A stretch of 64,000 nucleotides of DNA from Archilochus colubris (taxonomy: Eukaryota; Chordata; Aves; Apodiformes; Trochilidae). The position numbers and the translations under genes were made by a program. The stretch is from assembly GCA_023079485.1 (NCBI GenBank), contig CM041108.1, forward strand, positions 1,550,001 through 1,614,000. The letters run 5' to 3'. The notes below the pieces were generated by a model. It was not told the DNA's origin and searched no databases. It saw only the letters and a program-made list of their open reading frames with translations. Positions 12,501 to 22,948 of this stretch are shown here, in pieces (positions within the stretch are counted from its first letter, which is position 1; the number at the start of each line of letters is the position of its first letter).

Positions 12501-15500
12501 TTCCTACTAATTCTCAATATTCTTTTTTGCAGTCAGCTGTGCTGGTGTTTTGGCACAGTTCTCCTCCCTGCCACCCAAAAAATGTCAGTTTTTACCACCA
12601 TATAATGCTGTTAAAAATAGTTTTTCCCCTTACATACAGAAATGGCATTTTCTTCTTCGCATTTTCTGATATCCCAAATTATTTCTTCCCAATGCACTTG
12701 CAAAAATTATCTTCTCCATTCCTTTCTTTGGAGGAATCATGAGGAAACACAAGGAGGGAGAAGAAAGCTGGAGGTCTTAACACTGGTCCAAATTTCTCAT
12801 CTCCTTTGGCTTTATGTGATGGCTTTTCCCCACCCCATTTGGTTTTGTGTATTTCCACCATTTCCGCTGTTAATTTCAGCAAGTGCAACTACTTACAAGA
12901 GACTTAGCTAAAAGTAAAAGTACAAAACAGAAAATCACCTTTATCCTGGCCCAAACCAGTACAAGATGGTGAAGTGATATTAAAAAAAAAAAAAAAAAGG
13001 GTACATTTTCTGATTATATGATTTTTTTTAAATTAATTTAATTATGAAAAGGAATGTCTAGGGTGTGAAACAAAAAATTCATAACAATTGCAGCAAAATT
13101 CCCAGATAAATAATAATCTGGTCATCAATGGAGAGGCCAAAAAGAAGTTGTTGCAGTGTTTTAGGGAAATGCAGAACCAAACCTGACATTTTTTACCTCA
13201 GCGATGGCAAATAAGCACAGACAAAACAACAACACCCTAACTCCCTGCTGAACCATACACCCACATTACTCCTTGATGTAAAATTACTCTCCTGTGATAA
13301 GAATTATTTGCATGTAGAAATAACGATCTTTATGGTTTTATTATATATATAAACCATATTATATATGGTTTTATACCGGTCACTAGTGGTGTCCCCCAGG
13401 GATCAGTATTGGGCCCAGTTCTGTTTAATATCTTTATCGACGACTTAGACGAAGGGATTGAGTCCATCATCAGCAAATTCGCAGATGACACCAAGCTGGG
13501 AGGAAGTGTGGACCAACTGGAAGGCAGGAGGGCTCTGCAGAGGGACCTGGACAGACTAGAGAGCTGGGCCGATTCCAACGGGATGAGGTTCAACAAGGCC
13601 AAGTGCCGGGTCCTGCACTTTGGCCACAACAACCCCATGGGGAGCTCCAGGCTGGGGACAGAGTGGCAGAAAGGGACCTGGGAGTCTGGATTGACAGGAA
13701 GCTGAACATGAGCCAGCAGTGTGCCCAGGTGGCCAAGAAGGCCAATGGCATCCTGGCCTGTATCAGGAACAGCGTCACCAGCAGGTCCAGGGAGGTGATT
13801 CTGCCCCTGTACTCAGCTGGTGAGGCCACACCTCGAGTACTGTGTCCAGTTCTGGGCCCCTCAGTTTAAGAAGGATGTGGAGGTCCTGGAACAGGTCCAA
13901 AGGAGGGCAACCAGGCTGGTGAAGGGACTCGAGCACAGGCCCTATGAGGAGAGGCTGAGAGAGCTGGGGCTGTTCAGCCTGAAGAAGAGGAGGCTCAGGG
14001 GAGACCTCATTGCTGTCTACAACTACCTGAAAGGAGGCTGTAGCGAGGTGGGAACTGGACTCTTTTCACAGACGACCTTCAACAAGACAAGAGGACACAG
14101 TCTTAAGTTGTGCCAGGGGAGGTTTAGGTTAGATATTAGAAAGAATTTCTTCACGGAGAGGGTGATTAGGCTATGGAATGGACTGCCCGGGGAGGTGGTA
14201 GATTCTCCGTCCCTGGAGACATTTAAAAAAAGACTGGATGTGGCACTCAGTGCCATGGTCTAGCAACTGCTCCGGTGGGTCAAGGGTTGGACTAGATGAT
14301 CTCTGAGGTCCCTTCCAACCCGGCTAATTCTATGATTCTATGATTCTATGATTATGAGCAAAAGAGAAGCTACATGTATGGTCACCTTCACCAGTGTCAC
14401 TGCATGTTGCTAGTCCAGAAGGATCCTCTTTTCTTAAACCAAAAAACATATTTCTTGGAGAAATGCATCAAAATTAAGAGAAATTGCTGCTCCCTTGACA
14501 AAACCACTCCAGAGCTAGGGTTCCTACAAAGATTACAGCTCCTGGCTAAAAAAATGCACATTTTTGCAAGAAGTTATCTTCAAGCTGCAAGGACTGATAC
14601 AAAATTGGGGTACATTATTATAATTCTTTTACTGTTATTCAGGCAAGGGGAAGCTGAGGGGCTTACCCCACTTTTTAGCAGATGCTGCTTCATGCAGTTC
14701 TAGTCAAAGCACAAAAAAAAAAACCCCAAAAAACCATCATGCTGTTACTTTTTTTCCTTTTCTTCTTCCTTATGGGAAATCGTGGCTGCACAGAGAAGTT
14801 GAGTTTGGGGAAGACACTAAGTGGAAGTTTTGCAAAGCAGAAATCCTTATTTTCCCCACCCTTTTTTTTTGTAAGCGATGTAAGGAAAAAACCCTCCAAT
14901 TTTGCCCATTGAACCACCTCCAGAAGATAAAAGGCAACTTATTGGAGGTGGGGGGGCGGGGGTAATGAAAACCATGTGTTAAAATTCAAGTTATTAATTA
15001 ATTACTTTTTCCCCCCCCCTCAGGAGATGCTGCAGAACTCACCTGCTGCACTGCCACCTGCCTCCAACCCCCCGCCAGGCATCGTGGTGCCGGCAGCTGC
15101 GCTAACGCCGGGCAACTTGGCCATGAGCAGCGGCAGCGGCTCCCCCGCCGTCCCAGGTGGGGACCCCAGGGGAGCTAGTTGATGGGGAAGGGTAAAAATC
15201 TGGGGGTTCTCTGCCCATATGAGCCTTTTTTTTCCATAGGTGGAGCCTTGTACCAGCCTGTGACAATGGTCACGTCACAAGGCCAGGTCCTTGCTCAAGC
15301 CATCGCCCCCGGTACCCTACAGATCCCCAATGCCCAGGTAAGATCTGTCCCACCCCAAAATTATATTTGAGGGGCTCTTTTGTGCTGCTGAAGCAAGCAA
15401 AAACCTCGGTTTCTTCATAAATTTCAGCACTTGGGAGTATCCTAAATTTTTAATTAGCAGAAACTTTGATTAAATCCATCTGACAGGTGCCTCTAGGGTA

Positions 15501-18500
15501 TCTAAATCTAACGAAGACCTAACAAATTATAGCAATGTGTATGCTATGGCTGCACTATAAATATTGTATTAACTGAATTATCAATTAAAAAATTAATTAA
15601 AATTATACAATATAGTACAGTATAGTATGGTAAAGTGGAATAAAGTAGAATAGAACATGACATAACATAAATTTCAATATATGTTTACAATATATTTATT
15701 ACATATAACTGCATTTATGCTATTTTTATTATAAAATAATTAATATAAATTAATATAAAATATTATTTATGTTATTTTTATTACACTACATATGACATTA
15801 ATAGAATAGTATGGACCCGTGATTACCAGCATCACCCGTCTGCTACACCAATCACAATGCTCATAGGAACAGCTAAGTTTTTTCCCTTGCTTTCTGGATT
15901 TTTGAGGAGATTTTTCACCATTTCCTATGGTTTTATTCTTTTTTTTTGGGGGTCATTAGCTACATGGGGTTTCCCTGTCTGGCTACATCTTGCATTAAGT
16001 TGAATGTTTGGAGTACAAATGGATGTAGACACCCTGACTATCTCTGCTGACTCAGGATCTGTTCCAAGCCTCCACTGGCCAGGAATCTGGGCAAAAAAAA
16101 ATCTACTGTTTCCTGGGGACAGATCAGCAAAAATTCCCCCAAAATGAAGATTTTTAAAATTTTTTATTTTTTGAGAGATGCCAATTTAATGGCAAGAAAA
16201 TAAATAAATAAGTAAATGACATTTTGGAAATGGATGACACCTGGGTAATGATTTTTTTAAAAATTTTTTTCTTTAATATCTCCCTGTTGAAAGCCAAAAT
16301 CTTGCAGCAAAACCTTTTGTGAAGGCGAAAAGCAAGTGCAGGGGGAAAACCAGGGCACAGAGGGAGCCCTGGACAAGCACCTCTGGATGCTCTTCTTGCA
16401 CCACAGGCATGATTTATTCAACCAGAGCCCAGAGGAATGGCAGGGACCTGATGGCAATATGTTTAATTCATCCAGGAGAAGCATTTTGATGAAGGGCTGA
16501 GGGGAAAAAAAAATAAAATTTAAAATCCCATTTTAGCTTGAGCGCTGATATTTCAGTTCTGTCCCCACAATCTCATTAAAACTTCTGTTTTGGGGTTTTT
16601 TTGTTGGGTTTTTTTTTTGGGGGGGGGGTGTGGGGGGAAGGGAGAGAAGCAAATTTTTCCCCTCAATGGCCACATTTCTATTTGTGATGGAAATGGAATG
16701 GATGAGGACCGAAGATTCGCAGAGGGCAGAGGCTGAACCTGAAGTTTAAAAATATTTTGGGGGGATTTTTTAGTTGGTTTTTTTTTTTTTTTTTGAAGGT
16801 AAAAAGTGTTTTCCCCCACAACTGCGTGCTGAAAACGATGGTGACATCAGTACCAAGGTCCCCAGCTCTGCTAGTGCCATCATAGTGGAAAAAAAGTCTG
16901 TTGTCCTCTGTGAAATAGGGGGGAAAAAACCAATTGAAGATGTTAAATACAGATCCTAGAGGAAATGGGGATCTCATGAAAATTTGGTGGGGAAATAAAA
17001 AGGTTTTTGAGTGCTCTGTGATTTGCTGTGTTTTGCAGTCACACCACTCCCTTTTTGAGTTGGTTTCCCTAATTTTTTTGGATTGGTTTTTCTTGGGCTT
17101 TGGGTTGGTTTTGCTTAGTTTTGGCATTGGGTTTGCCCATTTTGGGGGTTGTTTTTGCTCATTCATGGGATTGGTTTTGCTTGGATTCTTTGGGTAGGTT
17201 TTGGGGAGAGTTTTCTTCATTTTTAAGGTTGATTGTACTTGGGTTTTGGATTGCTTTTGCTCAGTTTTGGGGTTGGTTTGGGTTGGTTTTTCCTCCTTTT
17301 TGGATGCCCATCACAGTTTAGAGCCAATTCTCTCCCCATTCCTCTTTCCTGGCAGGTGAACCTGGATCTCACCTCCCTCCTTGATGGTGAGGACAAGAAG
17401 TCCAAGAACAAGAGAGGTGTCCTGCCCAAACATGCAACCAACATCATGCGCTCATGGCTCTTCCAGCACCTCATGGTGAGCACTGCAACTGCTGAAATGC
17501 ACTGAAAGCTGGGAAAAAAAGGCAAAACCCCCCCAAAATTAACAGGCTGATGTCATGATTTGTCCCAATTTACATTTAGGTACACAAGGTGGGTTTGATT
17601 TTATTTTGGGGAGTATTCTGGGGATGACAGGTTTTCACTGCAGGTGGCAAAATTACTTTTTTAATGCATGAAGAACCAAACCAAACCAGAGAAGTACCAT
17701 CCCAAGCTAGTTTGTGCACCTCCCATGATTTTGGAGGGTTGGACTGGAGGGTTACAAGCAGAAGAAGAATTCAGAAGACTAGAAACTGAAGAACGATTTT
17801 CTACCAGGTGCTCCCAGAACACCATGGTGTGGAATTTCCAAAACTGGATCCAAAAAACCCCTAAAATACTTCAACTGCACTGTTGGACTCTTGTTCTCAG
17901 CCTGGTCAAAAGATGGTTGGGCTTTCCCATGGGATTTCTTCATCTGACATTATAGATGATGCAGGATTAATTCAACAGCATCGATGCTCATCAGTGTTTT
18001 GGGTTTGGGAGTTTTGTAGCACCAGCAGGAAGAAGGAATATAACAAAAATTAAGATTTTTTTTTTTCCACAAAAGAGACATTTTTAGTCAGTTTGGCATT
18101 ACCGAGGCCTGGGTGGGATGGGTGTCTCCTGCATGACTTCAAGTGGTTTTGTCAAGGAACTCAACAGACTTTGGGGGCAAACAGCTGGAAAAGAAGTCTC
18201 TTAAATCAACACTGACTCTAGGCTCCAAAACCATGATACACAGGGCTGGTTGGGTAATAGTTTCATTTTGTGAGTTGGAAAGGAGGATTTTAGTGCAACT
18301 GGGAGTGGGATGTTGGAAGTTTTGAGTGCTGGGAGCCTCCTAATGCAGATGTTTCAGTGCATGTTATAGGTATGCTGAAGGAGCATTGCTGATCACGGCA
18401 GGTTTTGAAGCCCAAATCCCACCTTTAGTAATGACTGTTGTTGGAAAATCACTAAGATTAAATAAAAAAAAAATGTTTTCCTTCAAGAAAAAGCCTTGAG

Positions 18501-20374
18501 AACACCAGGGAAACCTGGATATTCTCAGATGCAACCTTAAATGCAATAATCCACTAAATTTGGGGTGAAAAAATGGAAAAAAACCCCAAACTCCACTCGG
18601 GGCTGCCATTTTGCCTGCAGGGAAGTAATTTTGTTGCCCCATCTCTCCTTTTTTCCAGCACCCCTACCCCACAGAGGATGAGAAGAGGCAAATCGCTGCC
18701 CAGACAAACCTGACCCTCTTGCAAGTCAACAATTGGTGAGTGCATCGGTGGCCCCTGCAGGCATCTTGCAGGCTCTGGATATCTATTCCACCCTATTTCG
18801 TGCTATAAATGCTTTTTTGGAGGGTAACATGGGAAGTTTGGGATGATTTCTGGGAGATGAGCTCATGGGTGGGTTAATTGTCAGCATTGGTTTGCAATGT
18901 CTCAGTGCCCTCTTGTGGCGAGCTCGGTGGTGAGCAGCTTCTAACTCCTGGCAGGAAAAATGAATGTGACGGTGTCAGGTGCCACAGACCAAGAAAATAG
19001 GTTTAAAAAAACCCAAATTTTGGGGCCAGGCAGTCAGTTTTGAAAGGGTTTTTACTTCGCAGCTCATTGAATTGTTTGAACTCCAAATGAAATGCTGACT
19101 CTTCCCTACTCCAATGGTCTCTCTTTTCCCTGGGAAGGTTCATCAACGCCCGGCGACGTATCCTGCAGCCCATGCTTGATGCCAGCAACCCAGACCCAGC
19201 CCCCAAAACCAAGAAAATCAAATCTCAGCACCGGCCCACCCAGCGGTTCTGGCCCAACTCCATTGCTGCTGGGGTCCTGCAGCAGCAAGGTGGCAATTCA
19301 GGGACAAATCCTGACGGTAAGGACAAACACTTGAATGCCCCATCCTAGGGGGGCAGTCATGCATTAAATTATTAGTGAAGGATTTCTAGAGCCCTTTAAC
19401 CATCTGTGAAGGAGAACAGGTTGTAGAGGTGGTCCACACAAGGTCCTTCAAGCTGGAGGCAATGAGGAACTGCCGGAGCATAACATCCCTCAAAGGCCAT
19501 CTACTATGGGGGATCCCCAGGTGCTGGGGAGGGAGTAAAGAGGGAGATGGAGAGAGAAGCCAAAATGAAAAAAAGATGAAAAATTGAAAATGAGAAGATG
19601 GATGAGTCAAGATGAGGAGACAACAATGCAATGAAGAGAAGAATGTTAAGAGATGAAGGTGAAATGAGAATACACAGGAGACAAGATGGAAAGGGAGAAG
19701 ATGATGATGAACAGGTGGTGAAAATGAAGAGAACAGAGAAGATGGAGACAAGAAAAGGAGCAGATGAAGGGGGAGCAGATAACATAAATGAAGAGGAATA
19801 GACAAGATGAAAAGAGAGAAGATGAAGGGACAGGAGGGTGGAAATTAAGATCTGTCTAACCATTTTGGGCATCTACTTCCTGAAACTTCAGCTGCTTCAT
19901 AGAAACACTATGATGTCTTCTTGTTATTTAATGATGATAACATGAGCTAAAAGGCTAAGAGATGGACTTTGGGGATTGGCTGGGTGGGACACCCTACAGG
20001 ATGCTCCAGCTGGGTACAGCTTTTTGCTTGCGTTATTTTGGGTTCATACACTTTTTTTTTTTATTTTGTCCTTTTTGTATTATTTCTTGGTTTGTTTGTT
20101 TCGTTTTTTAATTTCAGGCTCCCTCAGTGTGGACAACCTGCAACCCCTCTCATCAGCCACAGCCACCATGGCCATGCAGCAGGCCATGCTGGTGGCCCAT
20201 GACGACTCCCTTGATGGCACCGAGGAAGAGGAGGAGGAGGAGGAGGAGGAGGAAGAGGAGGAGGAGGAGATGGAGGAAGAAGAAGAGGAGGAAGAGCTGC
20301 AGGAAGAGCCTGGTGGCCTCCCGGCAGCACCTGGTGCCGACCTCGGCTTGGACCACAGTGACTCACTGGAGTAA
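503..20374 (+). CDS. PKNOX2: PKNOX2 (PREP2), TALE homeobox transcription factor, 5' end outside window
   Basis: Nine coding exons, all with GT-AG borders and matching phases: 503-636, 4962-5133, 8157-8345, 15024-15156, 15240-15337, 17356-17475, 18659-18735, 19138-19316, 20118-20374 (stop TAA 20372-20374). They join to 452 codons plus stop. The product follows mammalian PKNOX2 rather than PKNOX1: for example [19 protein letters not shown] in the second exon, the homeodomain with [13 protein letters not shown], and the C-terminus DHSDSLE. The family binds TGACAG-type DNA sites as a dimer with PBX proteins and acts in the nucleus. The first exon here begins in phase 0 with MTATTQQP, which in the human protein follows about 30 residues, so this ATG is internal and at least one coding exon lies to the left. 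Exon 15024-15156 is the least conserved and is rich in Pro and Ala. FEZ1 converges from the opposite strand. Confidence 0.95.
660..850. repeat. AT-rich repeat of TTAATTAATGCAT units
   Basis: The palindromic words ATTAATTAAT and ATGCAT alternate through about 190 bases, in at least six degenerate copies. They lie directly after the donor site of the first readable PKNOX2 exon. A second AT-rich stretch with ATAATTATGTAA motifs lies at 1150-1310. Confidence 0.6.
1498..1562 (-). mobile_element. CR1 LINE 3' tail fragment, reverse orientation
   Basis: It begins with three copies of the 8-bp CR1 tail unit in reverse (ATAGAATC) and continues into the 3'-end words seen complete in the CR1 copy at 14270-14350: the reverse of CTAGATGATC followed by CCCTTC. 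Only the last 65 bases or so of the element are present. Confidence 0.85.
2136..2432. mobile_element. Solo LTR, 297 bp, with perfect 6-bp target duplication
   Basis: The element starts TGTAGCGGGA and ends TCTCACTACA, that is TG...CA with the short inverted ends TGTAG/CTACA. It is flanked on both sides by GGCAAG (2130-2135 and 2433-2438). A near-identical copy lies in opposite orientation at 61385-61687 with its own different duplication, which proves the ends. No internal retroviral sequence adjoins it, so it is a solo LTR left by recombination. A 6-bp duplication is usual for beta-type (ERVK-like) retroviruses. The transcriptional direction is not clear. Confidence 0.88.
5134..8156 (+). other. 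PKNOX2 intron, no gene; possible conserved element near 6880-7160
   Basis: I see no exon, RNA gene or clear transposon. There is a poly-A run at about 6115-6134. The stretch at about 6880-7160 stands out: balanced composition, several kept CpGs (for example CACACGTACGCCGTCGG and GATATACGGCGCAG) and no repeats, unlike its surroundings. Confidence 0.5.
6880..7160. promoter_or_regulatory. Candidate conserved non-coding element in PKNOX2 intron
   Basis: CpG dinucleotides are kept in an otherwise CpG-poor intron, with words such as TTAATTCAGC, CATAATTAGAAATTAG and GCAGCTGATTGA-like motifs (E-box and homeodomain-type AT cores). This is a compositional guess; conservation was not tested. Confidence 0.3.
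9640..10330. promoter_or_regulatory. Candidate conserved non-coding elements in PKNOX2 intron
   Basis: Two blocks, about 9640-9945 and 10000-10130, have the look of developmental enhancers: high complexity, kept CpGs, and many homeodomain-type cores (TAATTA-like, TTTATTAG, CTAATTAG, ATTAGCA). They are split by a T-run at about 9968-9983. No comparison was possible. Confidence 0.3.
11825..11880 (+). mobile_element. CR1 LINE 3' tail fragment
   Basis: GATCTCAGAGGTCCCTTCCA is followed by ACCCAGACGATTCTATGATT, matching the last 50 or so bases of the CR1 copy that ends at 14350. The rest of the element is absent. Confidence 0.85.
13376..14355 (+). mobile_element. CR1 non-LTR retrotransposon, 5'-truncated, end of reverse transcriptase to 3' tail
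   Basis: Starts inside the reverse transcriptase ([20 protein letters not shown]) with the catalytic FADDTK motif, continues through the C-terminal domain (frames at 13409-13705, 13603-13869 and 13820-14263), and ends with the CR1 3' tail and three or more ATTCTATG units at about 14325-14352. The frame changes near 13640-13700 and again near 13816, where two bases present in the copy at 40684-41330 are missing, so it is dead. The last 147 codons are the same as in that other copy, so both are young. Confidence 0.95.
15157..17355 (+). other. PKNOX2 introns around the 98-nt exon 15240-15337
   Basis: The intron 15157-15239 is only 83 bp. The next, 15338-17355, holds an AT-rich stretch at 15500-15810 with TATAGTA-like words, pieces with many A- and T-runs, and a G/T-rich minisatellite at about 17040-17300. 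No exon seen. Confidence 0.6.
17040..17300. repeat. G/T-rich minisatellite, GGGTTGGTTTTGCTTAGTTTT-like unit
   Basis: About eight degenerate copies of a unit of roughly 25-30 bases built on GGTTGGTTTTGCT and GTTTTGG. It ends about 55 bases before the acceptor of the exon at 17356. Confidence 0.6.
17356..19316 (+). other. PKNOX2: PKNOX2 homeodomain (TALE class), three exons
   Basis: Exons 17356-17475, 18659-18735 and 19138-19316. The homeodomain starts near [13 protein letters not shown] (about residue 259) and carries the three-residue loop extension in HPYPTEDEK, the mark of the TALE class. Its recognition helix reads [15 protein letters not shown]. The Trp codon of NNWF is split by the intron at 18736-19137. 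No residue expected to be important is missing. Confidence 0.94.
17476..18658 (+). other. PKNOX2 intron, nothing recognised
   Basis: Unique sequence with short A- and T-runs. No exon, transposon or tandem array seen. Confidence 0.5.
18736..20117 (+). other. PKNOX2 introns around the exon 19138-19316; purine-rich minisatellite
   Basis: The first intron is 402 bp and unremarkable. The second (19317-20117) has a purine-rich degenerate array at about 19530-19840 built on GATGAAGAGAAGATGGA-type words. On the minus strand this gives low-complexity Ser/Leu/His frames, which I do not call as genes. Confidence 0.55.
20118..20374 (+). other. PKNOX2: PKNOX2 last coding exon with expanded acidic tail
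   Basis: The exon starts [12 protein letters not shown] and ends HSDSLE before TAA. Between these lies a run of 16 Glu, one Met and 8 Glu, encoded by GAG/GAA triplets at about 20221-20300. Human PKNOX2 has a shorter, mixed Asp/Glu stretch there, so the tract has grown and become purer by triplet repeat. On the other strand the same bases give poly-Ser, poly-Pro and poly-Leu frames that are not genes. Confidence 0.9.
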
Positions 20375-21650
20375 AGTCCTGCGCTCTTCCTAGAGCAGTG
20401 ACAAGACCAGAAACAAAATTTCCCTCCCAAAATGCCAAAAAAAGAAAAGAAGAAAGGCAAGAATTGGTGAAAAACTGAATTGGTGAGAAAAAAGCAAACT
20501 GGAGGTGCTGGCGGATGCCGCAGATGCCCGCAGGAGCGCGGGGACCACCACTTCGGTGCATGGAAGTGAAGGACACATGTTTACAAGGCACATATTGTGA
20601 CCAGAACAATTTTTTTGTTTCCAGGTTTTAAACTTATTTTTTTCCCTTTTCCCTTCCATTTTTGGGTGAGAAAAAGCATTTTTAGGGGGGAGTCGTTTCC
20701 CCCAGGCCATGCTGAGATGATGTTGGGTGACAGCGGGTTTTCACCATTGGGCCAACGCATCCATCGCTTGGATTTCTTGGTGCTGGGAGTAAGTTTCCCC
20801 AGTGATTTTGACACTGAATCAGGAAAAAAAAAAAAGGTGTGTGTGTGGGAGAAATTGGTTTTAAAAAAATGCAACTTTTCTCTCAAAATTGAATGGTGAC
20901 CTCCTCCCCACAAATTCACCCAGGCAGAAGGAAATGCAGTGTTGTTGCTGGGAATGGTTTCTCCACAGGACTGTCCATCCACATGGGAAAACGGTGGAGG
21001 TTTATCCCAAAGGAGCCACAGGGGGAGGACAGCTCTGTGAAAATATAATGTGTTTGTGATGGGATTTTTTTTTTATGAAAGCAAAAGGGCAAATTTCAAA
21101 TTAAAATGTGAGACAGGGAGAAATTCAAAAGCAAACCTGGGTGAGGCAGGGCAAAAATAATAACAATTTTCTTCTTCAGGTTCCTCCTGTAAATGCAGAT
21201 TTCTGTAAAAAGGGTACTTGGGGTTTTTTTTGTGGCTTTTTGCCAGTTTTGTCCTTATTGTTTGTTGGCTCTTGAGGAGCTGAAGAAAGAAAAACAAAAC
21301 AACAGGGCAGCTGGGGGAAAAACAAAAAACAAGGAGTGATGCAATGGGCATAAAGGCCTATTTTTCGATATTGATCTGGCGTGAATGTAATCTGTAATTT
21401 CATAAAGGACTCATTGTAATTTAGTATTAATTCATGGCCATTTATAAAGTGCTACGAGATGAAGGTTTGCAGCTGTATTTTATTGGCAGCTTCTTCACCA
21501 AAACGGGTGAATTGACCCAAATTCACAATTGAGTGATGCAATGTAAACAGGATTTCTAATTCCCAAAATCATGCTGCTCCCCAAAAATCAGTAATCATCC
21601 CCACTCTCCCACCCCCAAGTTCCAACATGATTTTAACCCAAAATAAATGA
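20375..21650 (+). other. PKNOX2: PKNOX2 3' untranslated region (extent uncertain)
   Basis: Sequence after the stop has T-rich tracts and no open frame. The first AATAAA hexamers on this strand are at 21642-21647 and 21701-21706, but both lie in the tandem array that begins about 21530, as variants of its AAAATGAGTGATG motif. The true cleavage site therefore cannot be fixed from sequence. Confidence 0.5.
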
Positions 21651-22380
21651 TGGCTCTCAAACTGAGTGATGCAGCCCCAAAATCTTAGACCTTCACCTAA
21701 AATAAATGATGTGCACCCCTAAGTGAAGGATAGCCTCAAAAAATGAATGATGCTCCTACAAAATCAGTTGTGATTCCCTCCCCGAATTAGATGCCCACAC
21801 CGAAAACGTGGTGCTCAGCTCAAAATGAACTATATTCTCCAAAAATGGGTGATTCTTCCCCCAAAAAAGTTATTCTTACCCAGAATGAGTGATATTCTCT
21901 AAAAATGAGTGATGCACCCCAAAAAAGAATGAGTGTCCCCCCCCAATTAGGTGTTTTCTCTAAAAAATGTGTGATATTCCCCCCTGGAAGAGATGCTCAC
22001 ACCTATGTGATGCTCACTGCAAAAGAAGTTATTCTCCAAAAATGAGTCTTCCTCAAAATGACTGATTTTCCCTCAAAAGATTAATATCTAATGTGTAATC
22101 CTTGCCTCAAAATGATTTTCTCAAAAAATAATAGCCCCCCGAAAACGTGTGTTCCCCACCCTGAGTTCTGTTCTCCAAAAGGTGCCTCCCAAAAAAACCG
22201 ACTGATCTTCTCAAAACCATGATGCTCCCCAAAATGGTTCTCCAAAAGGAACAATTCTTCCCCCAAATGAGCCAGACTCACCACAAATGAGTGATATTGC
22301 CCCAAAATGATGCTCTCCCAAGCAAGCTGCCCCCCCAAAATGAGTGATTCTCCCCAGGATATAATCCCCCGCATTCCCTA
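21530..22380. repeat. Degenerate minisatellite between the ends of PKNOX2 and FEZ1
   Basis: Roughly 30 units of about 20-35 bases on the theme CCCCAAAATGAGTGATGCT, with variants such as AAAATAAATGATG and CCAAAAATGAGTGA. It covers most of the space between the two converging genes. Confidence 0.8.
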
Positions 22381-22699
22381 ATGAGCCATCACTAATTAAC
22401 AGGTTGAAGGGGGAAAAAAAATCAGTGATTTTTACAATTTGTAGCAGAAAATGGAGCTGATAAAAGAGTGAAAAATTGGCAAAATTGTCTCAAAAACGGG
22501 ATTTAAGGGTAAATTTTTGCCTTTTGGGTGGCGGGGGCTGCCTGCAGTGCTGCAGTTGGCTCCCAGACCCCAGGAGCTCATTACCCATCAATTTGCATAT
22601 TGTTGTAAAATGCTGAATATTCATGAGCACCGCAGCCAAAGGCTTTGTTGGGTATATATATTGAAAAAAAAAAATTAAAAATGCATTTTTCTCTCTAAA

Positions 22700-22931
22700 A
22701 GTTGCAAAAAGCAGCATGGGGACACAGGGAGGAAGATGTCAGAGGCTGGTTGCTTAATTAATGAAACGAATTATTTATTTCCTTGCTGTGCAAACGGGGG
22801 AGGAGAGGAGAGGAAATGGGGGAAAAAGGAGTGGGGGAGTGGGGTGGGGGAGGATGGAGCCACGGGTGACCCATTTTCCTTGGGTTTGGCCCTGTTTTTG
22901 TGGGGAGGAGATGGCGAGGTGCAGAGCTGCG
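22700..22931 (-). other. FEZ1: FEZ1 3' untranslated region with candidate poly(A) signal at 22774-22779
   Basis: The first AATAAA on the minus strand after the stop codon is at 22774-22779, about 155 bases downstream of it. The sequence between is G-rich on the + strand. A second group of A/T-rich words lies near 22660-22680. The real end was not determined. Confidence 0.45.
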
Positions 22932-22948
22932 TCAGGTTGGGCAGAGGA
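22932..22948 (-). other. FEZ1: FEZ1 last coding exon, 17 coding bases
   Basis: The acceptor CTTTTTGCAG is followed by two bases that finish a Val codon and then Leu-Cys-Pro-Thr-stop. This is the conserved FEZ1 C-terminus. It lies 1.13 kb from the previous exon, across a tandem array, and is short enough for gene finders to miss. Confidence 0.9.

Larger units (their letters stand above)
8346..15023 (+). other. PKNOX2 largest readable intron: CR1 elements, possible conserved blocks
   Basis: Contains a possible conserved block at 9640-10330, a CR1 tail at 11825-11880, a long CR1 fragment at 13376-14355, and a TATA-rich imperfect palindrome at about 13333-13375 just before it. Otherwise AT-rich unique sequence with short homopolymers. 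No exon seen. Confidence 0.6.

Noticed and set aside
20124..20609. Minus-strand frames with poly-Ser, poly-Pro and poly-Leu
   Set aside because: They are the antisense of the PKNOX2 GAG/GAA repeat.
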